Shown: in pieces, positions 10,717-22,274 of the stretch
How the letters are laid out: the number at the start of each line of letters is the position of its first letter
How positions within the stretch are numbered: position 1 is the first letter of the stretch
NCBI GenBank assembly: GCA_024509875.1
Contig: JAMPIV010016264.1
Span: forward strand, 62,001 to 126,000
Direction of reading: 5' to 3'
DNA from: Oreohelix idahoensis
Taxonomy: Eukaryota; Mollusca; Gastropoda; Stylommatophora; Oreohelicidae
DNA: 64,000 nucleotides
Position numbers and translations under genes: made by a program
The notes under the pieces: model-generated
Told to the model about the DNA's origin: nothing
Database searches by the model: none
What the model saw: only the letters and a program-made list of their open reading frames with translations

Positions 10717-13086
10717 TCAACTTTCTGTAGTTTTTTCCCCGTTCAAGATGATATCAAAGGTCTCGTTAGAAAAGTTCATAGCTTTAGTTTTAGAGGCATT
10801 TATTTGGAGACCAATTTTAACCGAGAGATGACACAAATTATTTATTGCTTCTTGGGATTGTCTTGGTGTTGAACTTAAGAATGCTACATCATCTGCGAAA
10901 TCCAGGTCCCCCAGGAATTTTCCATTTGTCCATTTTATACCCAATAGTTCATTGTGGGTATAGTTTCTCATAACCCAATCAATAGCTATTCCAAAAAGTA
11001 GTGGTGACATAATACAGCCTTGTTTCACCCCTGTTTCTACTGTAAACCATTCTGTATTCCCTTTATTTGTTCTAACACAACATCTTGCATTGTCATATAG
11101 CGCTTTGATTATATTCACATATTTTGTTGGAAAACCATAGATTGTAAGTATCTTCCACAATGATGGGCGGTGTAGACTATCAAAGGCTTTTTGAAAATCG
11201 ACGAAGGTGATAATAAGTGGCGATTGCCTTTCCACTGATTCTTCTATAATTGTTCTTAGTGTGAATATTTGATCAATACATGATCGTTTCGGCCTGAAAC
11301 CCGCTTGTTCTTCTCTGATCTTTTCGTCAGCATGCAATTTAAGTCTTTCTAACATCATGCAACATAATAATTTTCCAGGTACTGATAATAGAGATATACC
11401 ACGCCAGTTATTACAGTCTGATAGATCACCTTTCTTCGGTAACTTTACAATAATACTGTCTTTCCATTGTTGTGGTGGTTGTTCTTCTCTCCATACTTCA
11501 TTTATAATATCTAAAATTCTCAAGAGGTTGTTGTCATTAACTGCTTTAATCATTTCCCCTGAAATTTCGTCAACTCCAGCAGCTTTAAAATTTTTTAATC
11601 TTTTAACGGCTTGTTTGATCTCGTCCAGCGTGAATTCATCGCAAGTTATTGGCAAGGTGGTTGTGGGTGTTTCATTATTAAAATCAGGTGTTACTGTTGG
11701 TGGTGGTCTGTTTAGCACCTCCATGAAGTGCTCAGCCCATCTCTTCATTTGTTCTTTTTCTGTTGGTATTGAATTCCCTAATTTACCTTTAACAGGTGTT
11801 TCCATAGCAGTAGGCTGGTGACATAGTTGTTTTGTAATTTGATAAAGGCACCTACTATTACCAGTTCTTGCAGCATTTTCAGCTTCTACGGCCAGTTCAT
11901 TGATGAAATGTCTTTTATCTCTTCGAGTTTTTGTCTTCACTTCTTTATTTAACAAGTTATAAGTTAGTTTGCAAGATTCAACTGCATTATGTGTACTTGC
12001 CGCTAGTAGTTTAAGTTTTGCTGTTTTCCTTTCTTGTATTTTATCCCAAGTATCTTCTCTCATCCATTTTTTCTTTTTATGTACTAGGTATCCGGTGGTC
12101 GCTACTGCTGCTTCTGTCATTGCTGTTCTCAGTTGTTCCCATTTAGTATCGATTGTCTTGGTGGTGATATCGTTGTCAATTTTGCCTAAAGCATCGAAAT
12201 AGTTGTTCATTTTGACATTATATTCCTCCTTTATATCATTTGATTGCAGTCTGTGTACATCTATTCTTCTATTTTTATTCTGTTGGTATAACTTCTTCAG
12301 TTTAATTCTCAGTTTAGCTATGCAGAGGTTATGATCGCTTCCGATCTCTGCACCTCTGTATGCTCTGACGTCTTGAACTGATGAGCGAAATTTAGCGCTT
12401 ATGCAGAAGTGATCTATCTGGTTCTTAGTTCTGCCATCAGGTGAATTCCATGTTATCTTGTGGATATTCTTATGTGGAAAGATGGTGTCTGCCACAACGA
12501 GGTTTGATATTTCACAAAGTTCTAGAAGTCTTTCGCCATTTTGATTCATACAGCCTATGCCATGAGTACCGAGATATCTTTGTACTCCATCGTTGTTGTC
12601 ACCTACTTTGGCGTTAAAATCACCCATGACTGCTATTATGTCATGCTTGGGTATTGTGTTGATGGTACTTAGAAGTGCTTCATAGAAGTCATCTTTTGTG
12701 GTATCAAGAGCGTCGTTAGTTGGTGCATAACATTGTACAATTGAGAGCTTGAAAAATCGTGTCTGAAATCTAGCTAATATTAGCCTCTCATTGATAGGTA
12801 CCCAGCTGATAAGCGATGCTGCTGCTTTCTGTGTCATTAAGATGGCTACTCCCTCTGTGTGACGATTATCATTACTACCAGAGTATATAATTTGCTTTTT
12901 TTCTTCTGAAAAATATTTTATGCCCTTCCCCGTCCATCTACACTCGCTGACACCCAATATATCCAACTTATAATTATCCATTTCTTTAATTACTTCTTCC
13001 AATTTTCTGTCTTGATACATAGTTCTTACATTCCAGTATCCAATTTTAAAAATCTCCTTAGCCCCCAAGATATTGGAGTGAGTCAT
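10717..13086 (-). CDS. Endonuclease/reverse transcriptase polyprotein of element E, C-terminally shifted
   Basis: Its role is target-primed reverse transcription. Residues ~12-240 are an APE-type endonuclease: GYWNVRTM, LGVSECRWTG (catalytic Glu), VQCYAPTND, VMGDFNAKVG, and the end GSDHNLCIAK (Asp-His). A basic linker (~280-430) contains RWAEHFMEVLNRPPP. The RT (~450-780) shows LKNFKAAGVDEISGEMIKA, KLPKKGDLSDCNNWRGISLL, EEQAGFRPKRSCIDQIFTLR, ITFVDFQKAFDSLHRPSLWK (motif A), GVKQGCIMSPLLFGIAIDWV (motif B) and LDFADDVAFLSS (motif C). All catalytic residues are present. A frameshift near 10738 ends it at ILNGEKTTES, so the C-terminal thumb region is only in another frame. The reading frame is otherwise uninterrupted for 789 codons, so the copy is fairly young but probably inactive. 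Confidence 0.92.
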   Translation of the reverse strand: MTHSNILGAKEIFKIGYWNVRTMYQDRKLEEVIKEMDNYKLDILGVSECRWTGKGIKYFSEEKKQIIYSGSNDNRHTEGVAILMTQKAAASLISWVPINERLILARFQTRFFKLSIVQCYAPTNDALDTTKDDFYEALLSTINTIPKHDIIAVMGDFNAKVGDNNDGVQRYLGTHGIGCMNQNGERLLELCEISNLVVADTIFPHKNIHKITWNSPDGRTKNQIDHFCISAKFRSSVQDVRAYRGAEIGSDHNLCIAKLRIKLKKLYQQNKNRRIDVHRLQSNDIKEEYNVKMNNYFDALGKIDNDITTKTIDTKWEQLRTAMTEAAVATTGYLVHKKKKWMREDTWDKIQERKTAKLKLLAASTHNAVESCKLTYNLLNKEVKTKTRRDKRHFINELAVEAENAARTGNSRCLYQITKQLCHQPTAMETPVKGKLGNSIPTEKEQMKRWAEHFMEVLNRPPPTVTPDFNNETPTTTLPITCDEFTLDEIKQAVKRLKNFKAAGVDEISGEMIKAVNDNNLLRILDIINEVWREEQPPQQWKDSIIVKLPKKGDLSDCNNWRGISLLSVPGKLLCCMMLERLKLHADEKIREEQAGFRPKRSCIDQIFTLRTIIEESVERQSPLIITFVDFQKAFDSLHRPSLWKILTIYGFPTKYVNIIKALYDNARCCVRTNKGNTEWFTVETGVKQGCIMSPLLFGIAIDWVMRNYTHNELLGIKWTNGKFLGDLDFADDVAFLSSTPRQSQEAINNLCHLSVKIGLQINASKTKAMNFSNETFDIILNGEKTTES

Positions 13087-13200
13087 GTTTACTGTCGAGC
13101 CTGGTTCTGTTTCGGTAACAATAGCTTGTTTTACGATAGTGAATTGTTAACTCACTGATCAACCCTCCGATCCAACCGACCGATTCGAGGGTTTCGAGGT

Positions 13201-13825
13201 CAGTTATAGGAAAATATCTACACCACTAGATACTCTGGTGTATCTTTTATTCTATAATTTAACATAACATGGTATTATCCATCGAAATATACACATTCCT
13301 GATGTTTTTCTTTCGGCGTCTTAGGTGAGAAACGAATTTCACCTCCATCTTGGAAGGGTAGATATATATATATATATTTATATAACACATTCTTCTCAAC
13401 ATACAGTCTAGTCCCTGACTATAAGATCCATAGGAATTTTGAGGTGGACAGGTTTTCTCTTCAGATCCTGTTACGGCATGCTTAAAGGAAGGGTAAAATC
13501 TTGGGTAGACATCTGGCAACCCGGGCATAATTTTTACAGGATGCCATTTTGTTTTTGGCATATACGTGCAGTGGCAACTATTGAATTTCATAATTTTTGC
13601 TGTTCTTTTCGGTACACCCATACCAAATCTGACGTTTTTTTTTTTTATTCCTTATAAAATTTCCTATAAGATAAGACTATTTTTACTCCTTTGGGACCTT
13701 TGACTGAATATTCAAGGAAAAAAAAAAAAGAAATGCATAAAAGATGGGAATAGATGACAATGTTTTGAAGTATGAACATTAAATTGCATGTTTTGGAAAA
13801 TACATAAACTGCAGCAAGTTAGAAA
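13201..13825. other. Intergenic with (TA)n and homopolymer runs
   Basis: A TA repeat at about 13361-13379, a T-run near 13636 and an A-run near 13720. No gene recognised. Confidence 0.5.
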
Positions 13826-14940
13826 ATGTTCTCATTGAAAACCATGTGTTTGGTCCAAAAGTAGCAGAGAGTGTCCTTAAAGGTAGTAATTATATAAGGT
13901 CAGTGAAAGGAATGTTTATGCTAGCAGAAGTGGTAGAGAGGCTTAAATGGAAAGAATTTTTGAGTACAATTGAGGATGATGCTGGATTAGCTACACAAGC
14001 TGGTTATGTGCTCAATGCTATGCGACACTCAACAACAGAAGACAACAACTCACGTTCCAAGAGCTGGTCACAACATCAGAAGAAACACTGAAATCTTTGG
14101 ATGTTTTCACGCAGGAATAAGTTAAGAATTCTAAGCAGTGCAAATATCTGGATGGATTCTTGCATCTGATAAGTCTTTTAAAGAACCTCTTAAGAGCGGA
14201 TGGGGAGGGGAACTGGAATCTCTACCTGCAAATAGTAAAGGATGTCCTTCCAATTCTCCACAATTTTGACAAGAGTCAACTATTTGAGATGGGGTTCACT
14301 GTTCTTTGAGCAAATGCTGAATCTGGAGACTCATCATCCTGAGGTATATGACCAGTTCAAACAAAGGTCCTTTTGTTGTTCGAAGAACAAATGGAAAGTT
14401 TAATGCCATGGGTGTCAACACGGCTCTCGAACAAACAATAAACCACTCTCAGAAGTCAGCCGGAAGATCATTGGCCAAACAAAAAGGAAGGAATACATTG
14501 CTGAATGGGAGCTCGCTAAGTCCTCCTCATAAGAAAAACATTTCAAGGGTTGCTGAACATTATACCAGTTGATTATGAGCTGATAATGCATAATGAGTTA
14601 ACAGGAAGCGTCAGAAATATAATGGAAGCCAACATCCAACAGATGCTCCAGTATGTTGAAAGCAGAGAAAATCCATACCTTGGAAAAGGTGAAGTTAGGC
14701 TTCACAACATTCTAACCCTGCATTTGTTCCAGCATTGAATGCCAAGAAAATGCTTACAAAATTGTGACGAAATTCTAAATACAATATCTAAATTAGAATG
14801 TAACAGTATAGAGCATAAAGTCAAGAATAAGATAGAACTAAAAAATTTGGTAGAGAATCGTTTTCTTCACCCACGCCTGCAGCGTTTTAGTTTTGATAAC
14901 GCAGTATGGCCGAACAAAAGGTACCCACTTTTATAATTCG
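13826..14940 (+). pseudogene. Decayed member of an unnamed, widespread invertebrate protein family
   Basis: Blocks in shifting frames read FGPKVAESVLKGSNYIRSVK, GMFMLAEVVERLKW, then around 14360-14530 FVVRRTNGKFNAMGVNTALE and QTINHSQKSAGRSLAKQKGR, then HNELTGSVRNIMEANIQQML, RENPYLGKG and VRLHNILT. I recall this block order (FGPKV, then VVRRTDGKF.A.G.D.ALEQTINRSQKS, then ENPY) from many unnamed, high-copy invertebrate proteins; I know of no assigned function. Several stops and frameshifts separate the blocks, so it is a dead copy. It may be a transposon-borne gene, because the distal part exists in a second copy at 30730-31190. Confidence 0.6.
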
Positions 14941-15330
14941 TCCTTGAGATTAAATGTAACGCTTCCAAGTTCAACAGAGTATTTGCCTAACGACATAGTA
15001 TGTAGAGAGAGAAAGGGGTGGGAACGGGGAGATGGCCCCATGCTAACCGCGTCTCACATTGTTTTTTTTTTTAAATAAACCAACTCGCAAGCCTTGCCTA
15101 GGGCAATCTGCAAAATACGATGTAAAAGTTAGAACATGTAACTACTTGGGTCATGAAAACACGCTTAGCTCTTATTGCGAATGATGTAATTCTAACGTGT
15201 TACGAGAGACTCTCGTAATTAGTTTGAAAGTACTTGGAAAAGACATGAATAGGTTGGATATTGTAGAAATAAAAAAACTAACATAGAAAAAAATATGGAA
15301 TTCTGAACCAATACTCCTAGCCCCATAAAA
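14865..15330 (+). repeat. Dispersed repeat P, copy 1
   Basis: This stretch aligns with the reverse complement of 30730-31190. Shared runs include GCTTAGCTCTTATTG, TAATTAGTTTGAAA, ACTAACAT followed by GGAAAAAAATATGGAATTC-like sequence, and upstream CTTC.CCCACGCC. It continues directly from the pseudogene at 13826-14940 and is probably its 3' part. A conserved peptide reading LGHENTLSSY / LGHKNRLSSY suggests it was once coding. Confidence 0.7.
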
Positions 15331-16754
15331 ATCATATATTAGTGTGCCTTAGGACTTGCTGACCAAGAATATGTTGTTAGTTACATAAATAGTCCATTAA
15401 ATAACTAAATATTGGCAATAATACTATAGAGAATCGGAGAGCATTTAAAAAAAAAAAAAAACTTAGGGGAAATAAAGACTAAGAAGGTACGAGGAATTGG
15501 ATTGGGTGGAATTTGAAGTGTGGCGAAATATTATTGGCCGACCTCGTACTAAACATATATTACCCGAGTAACGTAGTAGAAGTTTGAATTGTATTTTTGA
15601 AAAGACTTTGTTTACAAGTAAGATATGGATAATCATTGGCCAGCGTAGTTGATATTGGGGAAAAAGCATTAGGTGAAGACGCCATTTTATAACAAAATTT
15701 TGCCAAGGAGCGATGAGAGCAGGCTTGTGCTTTTCAAACAATATATCTCAGCAGCCTGGACAACAAGGCAGATCGAAAGTGTGCCAGTCATCGTTCACTT
15801 GTGTATTTCATTGAAGAATTGTGGTAAGATTGACTTTATTAACATGTATTTGAAATAAAAATTGAATGTGAGATAATAATATGTGACTGTAAGTAAGTGG
15901 GTCTGTAGCAAACTTAGGCAGAGCCTAGAGATTGATCCACCATCAGAGAGGTGTAGAACTACAAGAATATATATAGGATTGTCATCAAGGAGCATAACAT
16001 CTATCCTATTGTATGGAAAAGATTACTGCTGGAATTGCAGAGGCGTTGTAACCATTAGGGGAGAGGAATACTGGTGTACATTGTCACATCAAAAGATAAT
16101 GGTGGCATAAGTTGGCATAAAGCTCTGCCCCTTTTCGTTTGTTTGTAATGTACCTGTACTAATTGTGGTATATTATTGTATACTTGGTATAAAGAAGGAT
16201 GCATAACCTTCACATTTCAGGGTCCTTGGTACTGATGTTAATGTAGTACCAAACTCTTGAGAACAGCTCAATTCAGGACTGTATACTTTGAGCCCATGCA
16301 AGTGGCCATTGCCTATCAAAAAGGGGAACAGATTGTCGAGCGAGCAGAGGACAATATCTACCTGTATTCTCCTGCCCAGTTAAGTGCTTGTTCGGCATCA
16401 GGCAGCTCAACCTCTAAGAACTTTAAAGTGATAGTGAAGAAAACTGTGAATAGTATTAAAATTTCCACAAGTAACAAACGAAAACAGACATAACTTAAAG
16501 GGTGTGACGATAACCAACAACCAATTGTTTGATACCCGTATTACCTCCAAGTAGAAGAATACAACTACACACTTATAGTAGAATAATATTGTATGTATGG
16601 ACAGAAGATCCACTGTGTTATTTGACTGATGTAAATAATTCTTTTGAGTTCAATTTTGATTGTCAGTCCTGGTTCAAAATAAATTAGAATCAGGATAATA
16701 AATTGTAAAAAAATTATATTTTCACCAATTTCAACCACTGACTTAAGTAAGATA
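15331..16754 (+). other. Unassigned region with small ORFs
   Basis: It may hold further decayed sequence of the 13826 family. The ORFs at 15883-16110 (ending YCWNCRGVVTIRGEEYWCTL) and 16257-16493 (a Ser/Lys-rich end) match nothing I recognise. No splice-site or promoter evidence was found. Confidence 0.35.
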
Positions 16755-17345
16755 GGAGCAGGTCGACCACTTTAAATACCTCGGAGCTATTACAGACCGA
16801 AAGGGAGGCATCAAAGATATGTTAGCCACTCGAAAAGCAGCAGCCGGGAGACTTTTTCATGCCATAAATCGAGGATTCCTCAGCAAGAGAGAGGTTGGTA
16901 AGAAAACGAAGATAGCTGTCTACCGCTCCACCTAAGTCCCGGTCTTAACATATGGATGCGAGTCATGGGCAATGAATACAACCAACAACAGCCAGATCCA
17001 AACCTCAGAAATTAGGTATCTGAGGAAGGTGGTTGAAGCAACAAGAAGAGGCATGTTCACAACCAGACGATACGTCAAGGCCTAAAATCCCACCCCCTGC
17101 AGACCCAAGTGGAACAGTCCCAACTAAGATGGTTTGGCCATGTCTGCAGAATGTGAAAAGATATGCTACAACGACAAGCATGGGAAACAAAGAGCCAGGG
17201 ATCCAGACCCCCAGGACGACCCAGAGTCTGCTGGGAGGACAACATTAGACAATCTTTGAAGGACCGAGGACTAGAATGGAATCAGGTTAGGAGGAAGACA
17301 GCCAATCGGATAGTCTGACGCTCTCTCTTCCAAACCTCTACACCT
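16755..17345 (+). pseudogene. 3' end of non-LTR retrotransposon family D
   Basis: The plus-strand translation reads VDHFKYLGAITDRKGGIKDM, FLSKREVGKKTKIAVYRST, then VLTYGCESWAMNTTNNSQIQ, later QLRWFGHVCRM and RPPGRPRVCWEDNI. These are the post-catalytic thumb and C-terminal regions of a LINE-type RT. The YLGxxI, YGCESW and WFGHVxRM order is typical. A TAG interrupts after VYRST and a frame change lies near 17040. There is no RT core, so it is a 5'-truncated dead copy, unlike families A, C and E. Confidence 0.85.
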
Positions 17346-17395
17346 CACGGTAAATGGGGAACGACTATGTAAGTAGTACTTAAGATAAACATATC

Positions 17396-17812
17396 GGTTT
17401 ATAGAGTCTTCTTCTTTCTTCTTTGATCCTTAGCCGCCGACCGTCAAAGCAGTCAGTGGCCATCACGCCTAGTGGTGTCTTGTAGGGCAACAACAAATTG
17501 ATTCCACTTTGCTCGGTCGGCGGCCATCCTTCGTACAGTGCCCCAACTCTGGTTCATTCTTTGCATCTCAGCCTCCACAGTCCTCCGCCAGGTTGTTTTG
17601 GGTCGGCCTCTCTTTCGTTTTCCTTCAGGGGTCCAAAGCATAGCTGTTCTTGTGATGGCATCGGGGTCTCTTTTGAGAACATGGCCAACCCAGCTCCAGC
17701 GTCTGCCAGCTATGATGGTGTGCATGTTCTCTTGCTTGCTCTGAGTAATCAGATCTTGGTTGGTGATGGTATTCGGCCAAAAGATTCGGTGAATTTTTAA
17801 GGTTTATAGAGT
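17396..17812 (-). mobile_element. 5'-truncated non-LTR element C1 with 12-bp target-site duplication
   Basis: Flanked by perfect GGTTTATAGAGT copies (17396-17407 and 17801-17812). The insert, 17408-17800, carries in minus orientation only the last ~100 codons, with HTIIAGRRWSWVGHVLKRDP, AITRTAMLWTPEGKRKRGRP, KTTWRRTVEAEMQRMN and WNQFVVALQDTTRRDGH. A (GAA)n-type tail follows GGATCAAAGAAGAAAG. The 90-codon frame (17725-17453) is uninterrupted, so the insertion is recent, but it has no RT domain and cannot act alone. Confidence 0.92.
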
Positions 17813-18546
17813 ACCTCACCTTTAAACGTTGTGTGTGTGGGGAGGAGAATGTGTGTTAAAGGGAGTGGGGAAGTTAGAAAAAAAAATAGGTGGAGTACCT
17901 TGTTATTAGCAGTGGGGGTGGGGTGGTGAAAAAAATGGGGAGGGATAGGAAAGTAACCTTTGTAGAAACTGAAGGTTTGGATTTAAGAATATTTGGCGGG
18001 TCAAGGTACAGTTAACTGGGAATCGCGGACAGGTTTTAAAATAAGCGTCACTCGCTGGAGGAACAAATTCTGGAGAAGGGCTGGGCGGATAACTTTGTAC
18101 TCAAATACTGATTTAATGCGACTTTTCCATATTAAATAACAGCATTCCGAGAGCAAAAGGATCAGTTTTAAATGGATGTCTGGTAGTGTCTTAGGAACTG
18201 AGTTAAGCATAATGGCTTTGAAAATGTCTGTTTTTTGTTTCGTACGTAATTTTTTTTTCGCATGGGGAGGATATGTAACTGGAGGTTTGTAGTCAGGGGT
18301 GACTAGTCAGATTGAGTATGAAAATATGGGTTAGGAAGTTTGCGTAAAATATTAAAGCACTGGTGGGCTTTGTTATATGGGAGATAATAACGTGAGCGGT
18401 GGTGTTTTGGAACTAAGTGAGGCAATGCTTTAAGTTATGTCCCTTAAAATAGGCCTTGGATCTAGTGTATTGAAAGTCGCATTTGGTAAAATAATGGTTT
18501 TGAAAATTTGCATACGCTGTATGATTACTTAAAATGGAATAAGAAT
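17813..18546. other. Intergenic, G-rich plus strand
   Basis: Unusually G- and T-rich on the plus strand (17830-17960). No gene or element end was identified before the LTR-1 target site. Confidence 0.5.
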
Positions 18547-18551
18547 ATATG

Positions 18552-19224
18552 TGTCACAGTATAGACATTCGCCGAAATTGTGAGTTGGTCACGCTGTAGA
18601 GTGTCGACCCTGATACTAATTTAATACCCGTTCGGCCGGTTGGGCCAAAACGGAAGACGCTATGAAACTTTTGGCGCAAATCATTCTACGAGATGTCTGC
18701 CGTGCTGGTAGGACGTTGTTTGCCTTTGTCAGCGGTTTCGCTGGGATTACATGAATGCCACTTATGTTGAGTGCTTGCAGACTGTTTCAGGTGTTCAGGA
18801 TTATTGGCAGATTACTAGAATGTTGTTGCGATGTCTAGTGGTTTTTCCTGGATTGTATTTACGTAGAATCTTGCAATTATGTATTGCTTTACTGTGAGCG
18901 ATAGTCAGTGGGTGTAGTTACTGGTTAGATTATGTCGGTAACTATTTTTGCTATTATATTGAGCTACAGTGTTTGGCAGGTTATTTGGCATTCTTCATTG
19001 CATTGTGTATTGCATTTTCATGCGTACTGATAGCCGTGTGTGGCTTTTGTGTGTGTGTGTCATACTCATTAAAGGGTCATTACCTGTTCCAGGTGTTATT
19101 GATTATTTAATGTCAGCTTTTGTGTGCTGTGGTCAACGAGCCAGAAGATATAGATTGCCATGTGTTAAATCCACAGTACAAATAGGGTTAAGTCCAGCAA
19201 TATCAATAGATAGTTGTTCTGACA
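18552..19224 (+). repeat. 5' LTR of LTR-1 (673 bp)
   Basis: Begins TGTCACAGTATAGACATTCG and ends GATAGTTGTTCTGACA, with the canonical TG...CA termini. A short GT run near 19048 is one unit longer than in the 3' LTR. Confidence 0.97.
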
Positions 19225-19241
19225 GCTGCGGGCTCGTCCGT
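19225..19241 (+). other. Candidate primer-binding site of LTR-1
   Basis: Directly after the LTR, the run TGCGGGCTCGTCCG (from 19227) differs by one base from the TGGGGGCTCGTCCG start of the classic proline-tRNA primer site of retroviruses. That match is from memory, and the rest of the 18-base site is not conserved. Confidence 0.5.
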
Positions 19242-21489
19242 TCTTGTGGCCGTGAGGCTTTTATTACAATAATATTGAATTCCCAGCTAGCTGACAAATA
19301 GATGTCATATTATTGATAGCAAGGTTATGAAGCCTGTGTTTGCCTTAAATAGGCTAGTATGGTACACACAGAGTGCTAGGAGTGGGCAGCATTCCTAATT
19401 ATTGTCAACTCACGGGAGTGAGTTGTTTTTGTCCGTCCAGTGAAAGGCTAGTGTGTGTCGGTCTGTAAGTGTATTGTTTACGGTCTTTGACCTGACCTCG
19501 TTTACGGGCTCTGAACTACTTTCAGCACCACAGTTGTAATGGCTATTTTTCGGTATGTTTTCAGTCTTTCGCTGTGAAATAGGGTACAGATAAGTTTCAT
19601 GGTGTTTGTTATGGTATCTTTGCAGGTTTAGGTACGAGTGTTAAAGGGGTAGGCCAGTGTTACAGTGTGCGTCAGACGGGTCATTTTGACACATTTCTGA
19701 GTCTTTTTCATGGTTGGCGACAGTGATCCAGGTGGAGCAGCGGAGCTTGGAGGTTGATATTATTTAGCTAGGGGCACAGGCGGCATGTGAAGATGTCAGA
19801 TATACCTTGGTCAACCTCGTTATTAGGGTGGAAAGTGATGAGTGCTAGGAGGTTGTAGTCGATAGGAGGTGGTTAGGGTTGTTGGTACCTCAAGTCACTG
19901 TGTTGGACTGTGGGTCCTGTTTTGCTGCTAAGATGTGCCCAACCAGGGGTGAAAGTCTCTGACGTGACCTTCCTAAGCCGACGCCAGTTACGTGCCTGAC
20001 AACTCAGACGTGCCCAACCAGGGGTGAATTCGCATGTGCTGTGTGCCCTGCCGACTTACCGGAGACTGTTTATAGTAGCTGTGCAACTGAATTTAGTAGA
20101 AGTAGACAGTGCAGGATATATTATGAACTGTGCTGTGTGAGCACCGTGGAGTATAGTGCAGTCAACACATAAGAGAGTATTATACCGTGACACTCAGATT
20201 TGACAGTGAAGTTATTCCTGGGCTTATATTCTGTTGGGATTATACATATTGTGGAGTTCGGTTTGTTCTGTTCATCATTTATTACCAGTGCTGAGGATTC
20301 TCAGTACTCAAGCGCCGTTGGAGCTTCAGATAAGTTATTGTTTGTATGCTTATGTATTATATTGATATTTTCTTGTTTTTTCTGAGAATTTAATTTCCTT
20401 GTCTGTCTTCTTACTGATACTAGCTATCATATACTGTGACTTGTTGAGTAGTTTAGTACTGTTTCTGTATTTGCTTCTTGGTTTGTTGTTGTTTGCTTTC
20501 CTTATGTTTTGTCTTTTCCTTATTGTACCAGTATAACTTAGTTTGTATATATGTACATAAATTGTAAGCTAAAGCTGATCTTGCTTTGTTTTCGTTGTAG
20601 CTAGGAAATATTTGGATTATATATATATATATATATTGTTACATTATAGTATAATCTTACTGATAGTTTACTTGGGTTATTTTCACTGGAGTGAATATAG
20701 TGCTTGGTGGAAGAGATAGCTTACAGCACCTCATTGTTGAGTGTGGTTTTCGTGTGGTCTTTGGTGTTCTAGTGTATTGGTGTGTTCAAGGGAGGAAGGG
20801 TGGTGAGCCTAATCCATTCTTGGCCTCTCTTGAGAAAAGATTGGATTAGACTGATAGATAGTAATCTACCTCTTCTTTTCTTGGTCTTTCATCTTGTTCC
20901 TCGTGACTGGAATATTGTTTTCGTAATGTGATGTATGTGTTTCTTTCATCTGTGTTGTGCTCATTTTGCCATAGGTAGTACTTGCATAACAGAGATTATA
21001 GAGTTAAATAAGTGAAGTCTTATGTGAATATAGCACCATTGTGGGTGCCAGTAAAAGACTTTGAGGTAAAAGTTGATTGAGTATCAAGTTGGTATAGGGG
21101 TGTCATAGCACCATAAAGGTTCATCAGTTGTAATTATACAACCGTTGACTATTGTAAATTTGCGTGAGTATATCTCAGAGACTAAGTGGTCAGGAAGACC
21201 AAGGTTTCACAGTAATAAAACAGTAGCCAGGTGGCAAAGTAAAACTATATACTATAAGACATTAAGGTTGATGATGTGGACACAGGGAGAGGTGAGGTGA
21301 TATTTATACTTACATGCATATTTATATGCGTATATTGAGAAGTGATATCTATATTTATTATCATTAATACATCATTGTGAGCAGAGACTTATCCGCTGAT
21401 ATAAGTGAAGAGTTGACAGTACATACGATTGAGTAATTGCATAGTAAATCTATAGCAAGACATTAGAGTGAATATTGTGAGTGTACACC
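19242..21489 (+). other. Long leader of LTR-1
   Basis: About 2.2 kb between the LTR and the gag start, without a convincing ORF. It contains a direct repeat, GTGCCCAACCAGGGGTGAA, at about 19933-19951 and 20011-20029, and a TA repeat at about 20616-20636. Such a leader is long for this class of element. It could hold packaging or translation signals; that is inference. Confidence 0.6.
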
Positions 21490-22274
21490 ATGGATCTACA
21501 GGCTTTCATTCAGATCGGTAAGGAATGTGGGTACACAAAGCAAGAACTGATGGATTTTGCTGAAACAAAATTTTATTCAGCTGAGAACCAAAAAGCTTTA
21601 GAGAAGGAAAAGGAAGAAAAGGAGAAGAAGGAAGAGAAGGAAAAGATTGAGAAGCAGAACCGGGAGAAAGAGATGCTCGAGCTGAAGAGTTGGAACTAAC
21701 AAGAAGAGAATTAGAATTGCAAGAAAAGAAGATGAGAGAAGATAGAGAATTTGAGTTAGAGAAGGAGAGAATGAGGATTGATAAGGAAATAGAATTAAAG
21801 AGACTGGAGGTGGGTGCGAGTGATCAGAGTTCAACTCCAGGAGGGGCCCATCATCCCTTTAGATTGCGTCTGCCGATTTTTGATGAGAAAATCGAGTTTA
21901 GATTTTTTTCCTTGAAAGATTCGAGGCCGAATGCGTAGCCAATAAGGCTGAAAGAGATTTGTGGCCAACTCTGTTATCGACGTTGCTAGCGGGGTCGGCG
22001 ATGGAGACTTTTTATAGCCTCCCACTAGATGAAAGGGCCGATTACGACAAAGTAAAGGAGAGATTGCTCCGGAAGTTCCGCCTGACTGATGATGGCTACC
22101 GGACGCGTTTTAAAAACGCGATGCATAGCGCAGACCAGGACTTCGAGGACTTTACCTCGAAGATAAAACTTCTGTTCATAAGATGGGTTGAGATGGAGGG
22201 GATAAATAAGGACTATAATGGCTTGCAAGATTTGATGCTACGGGAAAAAAGTTCTGTCCTCATGTTCTACTGAG
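21490..22274 (+). pseudogene. LTR-1 gag, coiled-coil and capsid-like part, frameshifted
   Basis: The start is the ATG at 21490 (context ACACCATGG, reading MDLQAFIQIGKECGYTKQEL). A Lys/Glu-rich coiled coil follows (EKEEKEKKEEKEKIEKQNRE), crossing a frameshift near 21690. Then come LRLPIFDEKIEF, a second break near 21910, and ANKAERDLWPTLLSTLLAGS, ETFYSLPLDERADYDKVKER and LLRKFRLTDDGYRTRF. The PxFDE, LTGxA and YxxLKxxLLxxF-like order is that of Gypsy-type Gag capsids found in many invertebrates. At least three frame changes (the last near 22250) mean no complete Gag is made. Confidence 0.85.

Larger units (their letters stand above)
10086..13200 (-). mobile_element. Nearly intact non-LTR retrotransposon E
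   Basis: About 3.1 kb, one long endonuclease-RT frame plus a shifted C-terminal frame, and a 3' (ATT)n tail at 10093-10115 in element orientation. A ~115-base 5' leader precedes the first ATG (13086). The outer 5' limit near 13200 is a guess because no target-site duplication was found. The protein is related to, but clearly distinct from, element A (GYWNVRTMYQ against GTWNVHTLCE). Confidence 0.88.

Noticed and set aside
10738..10760. A-rich run at the element E frame change as a programmed frameshift
   Set aside because: The A-run is not phased as a slippery heptamer in the main frame, and the downstream frame lacks the usual YLGS segment, so an indel with a small deletion is more likely.
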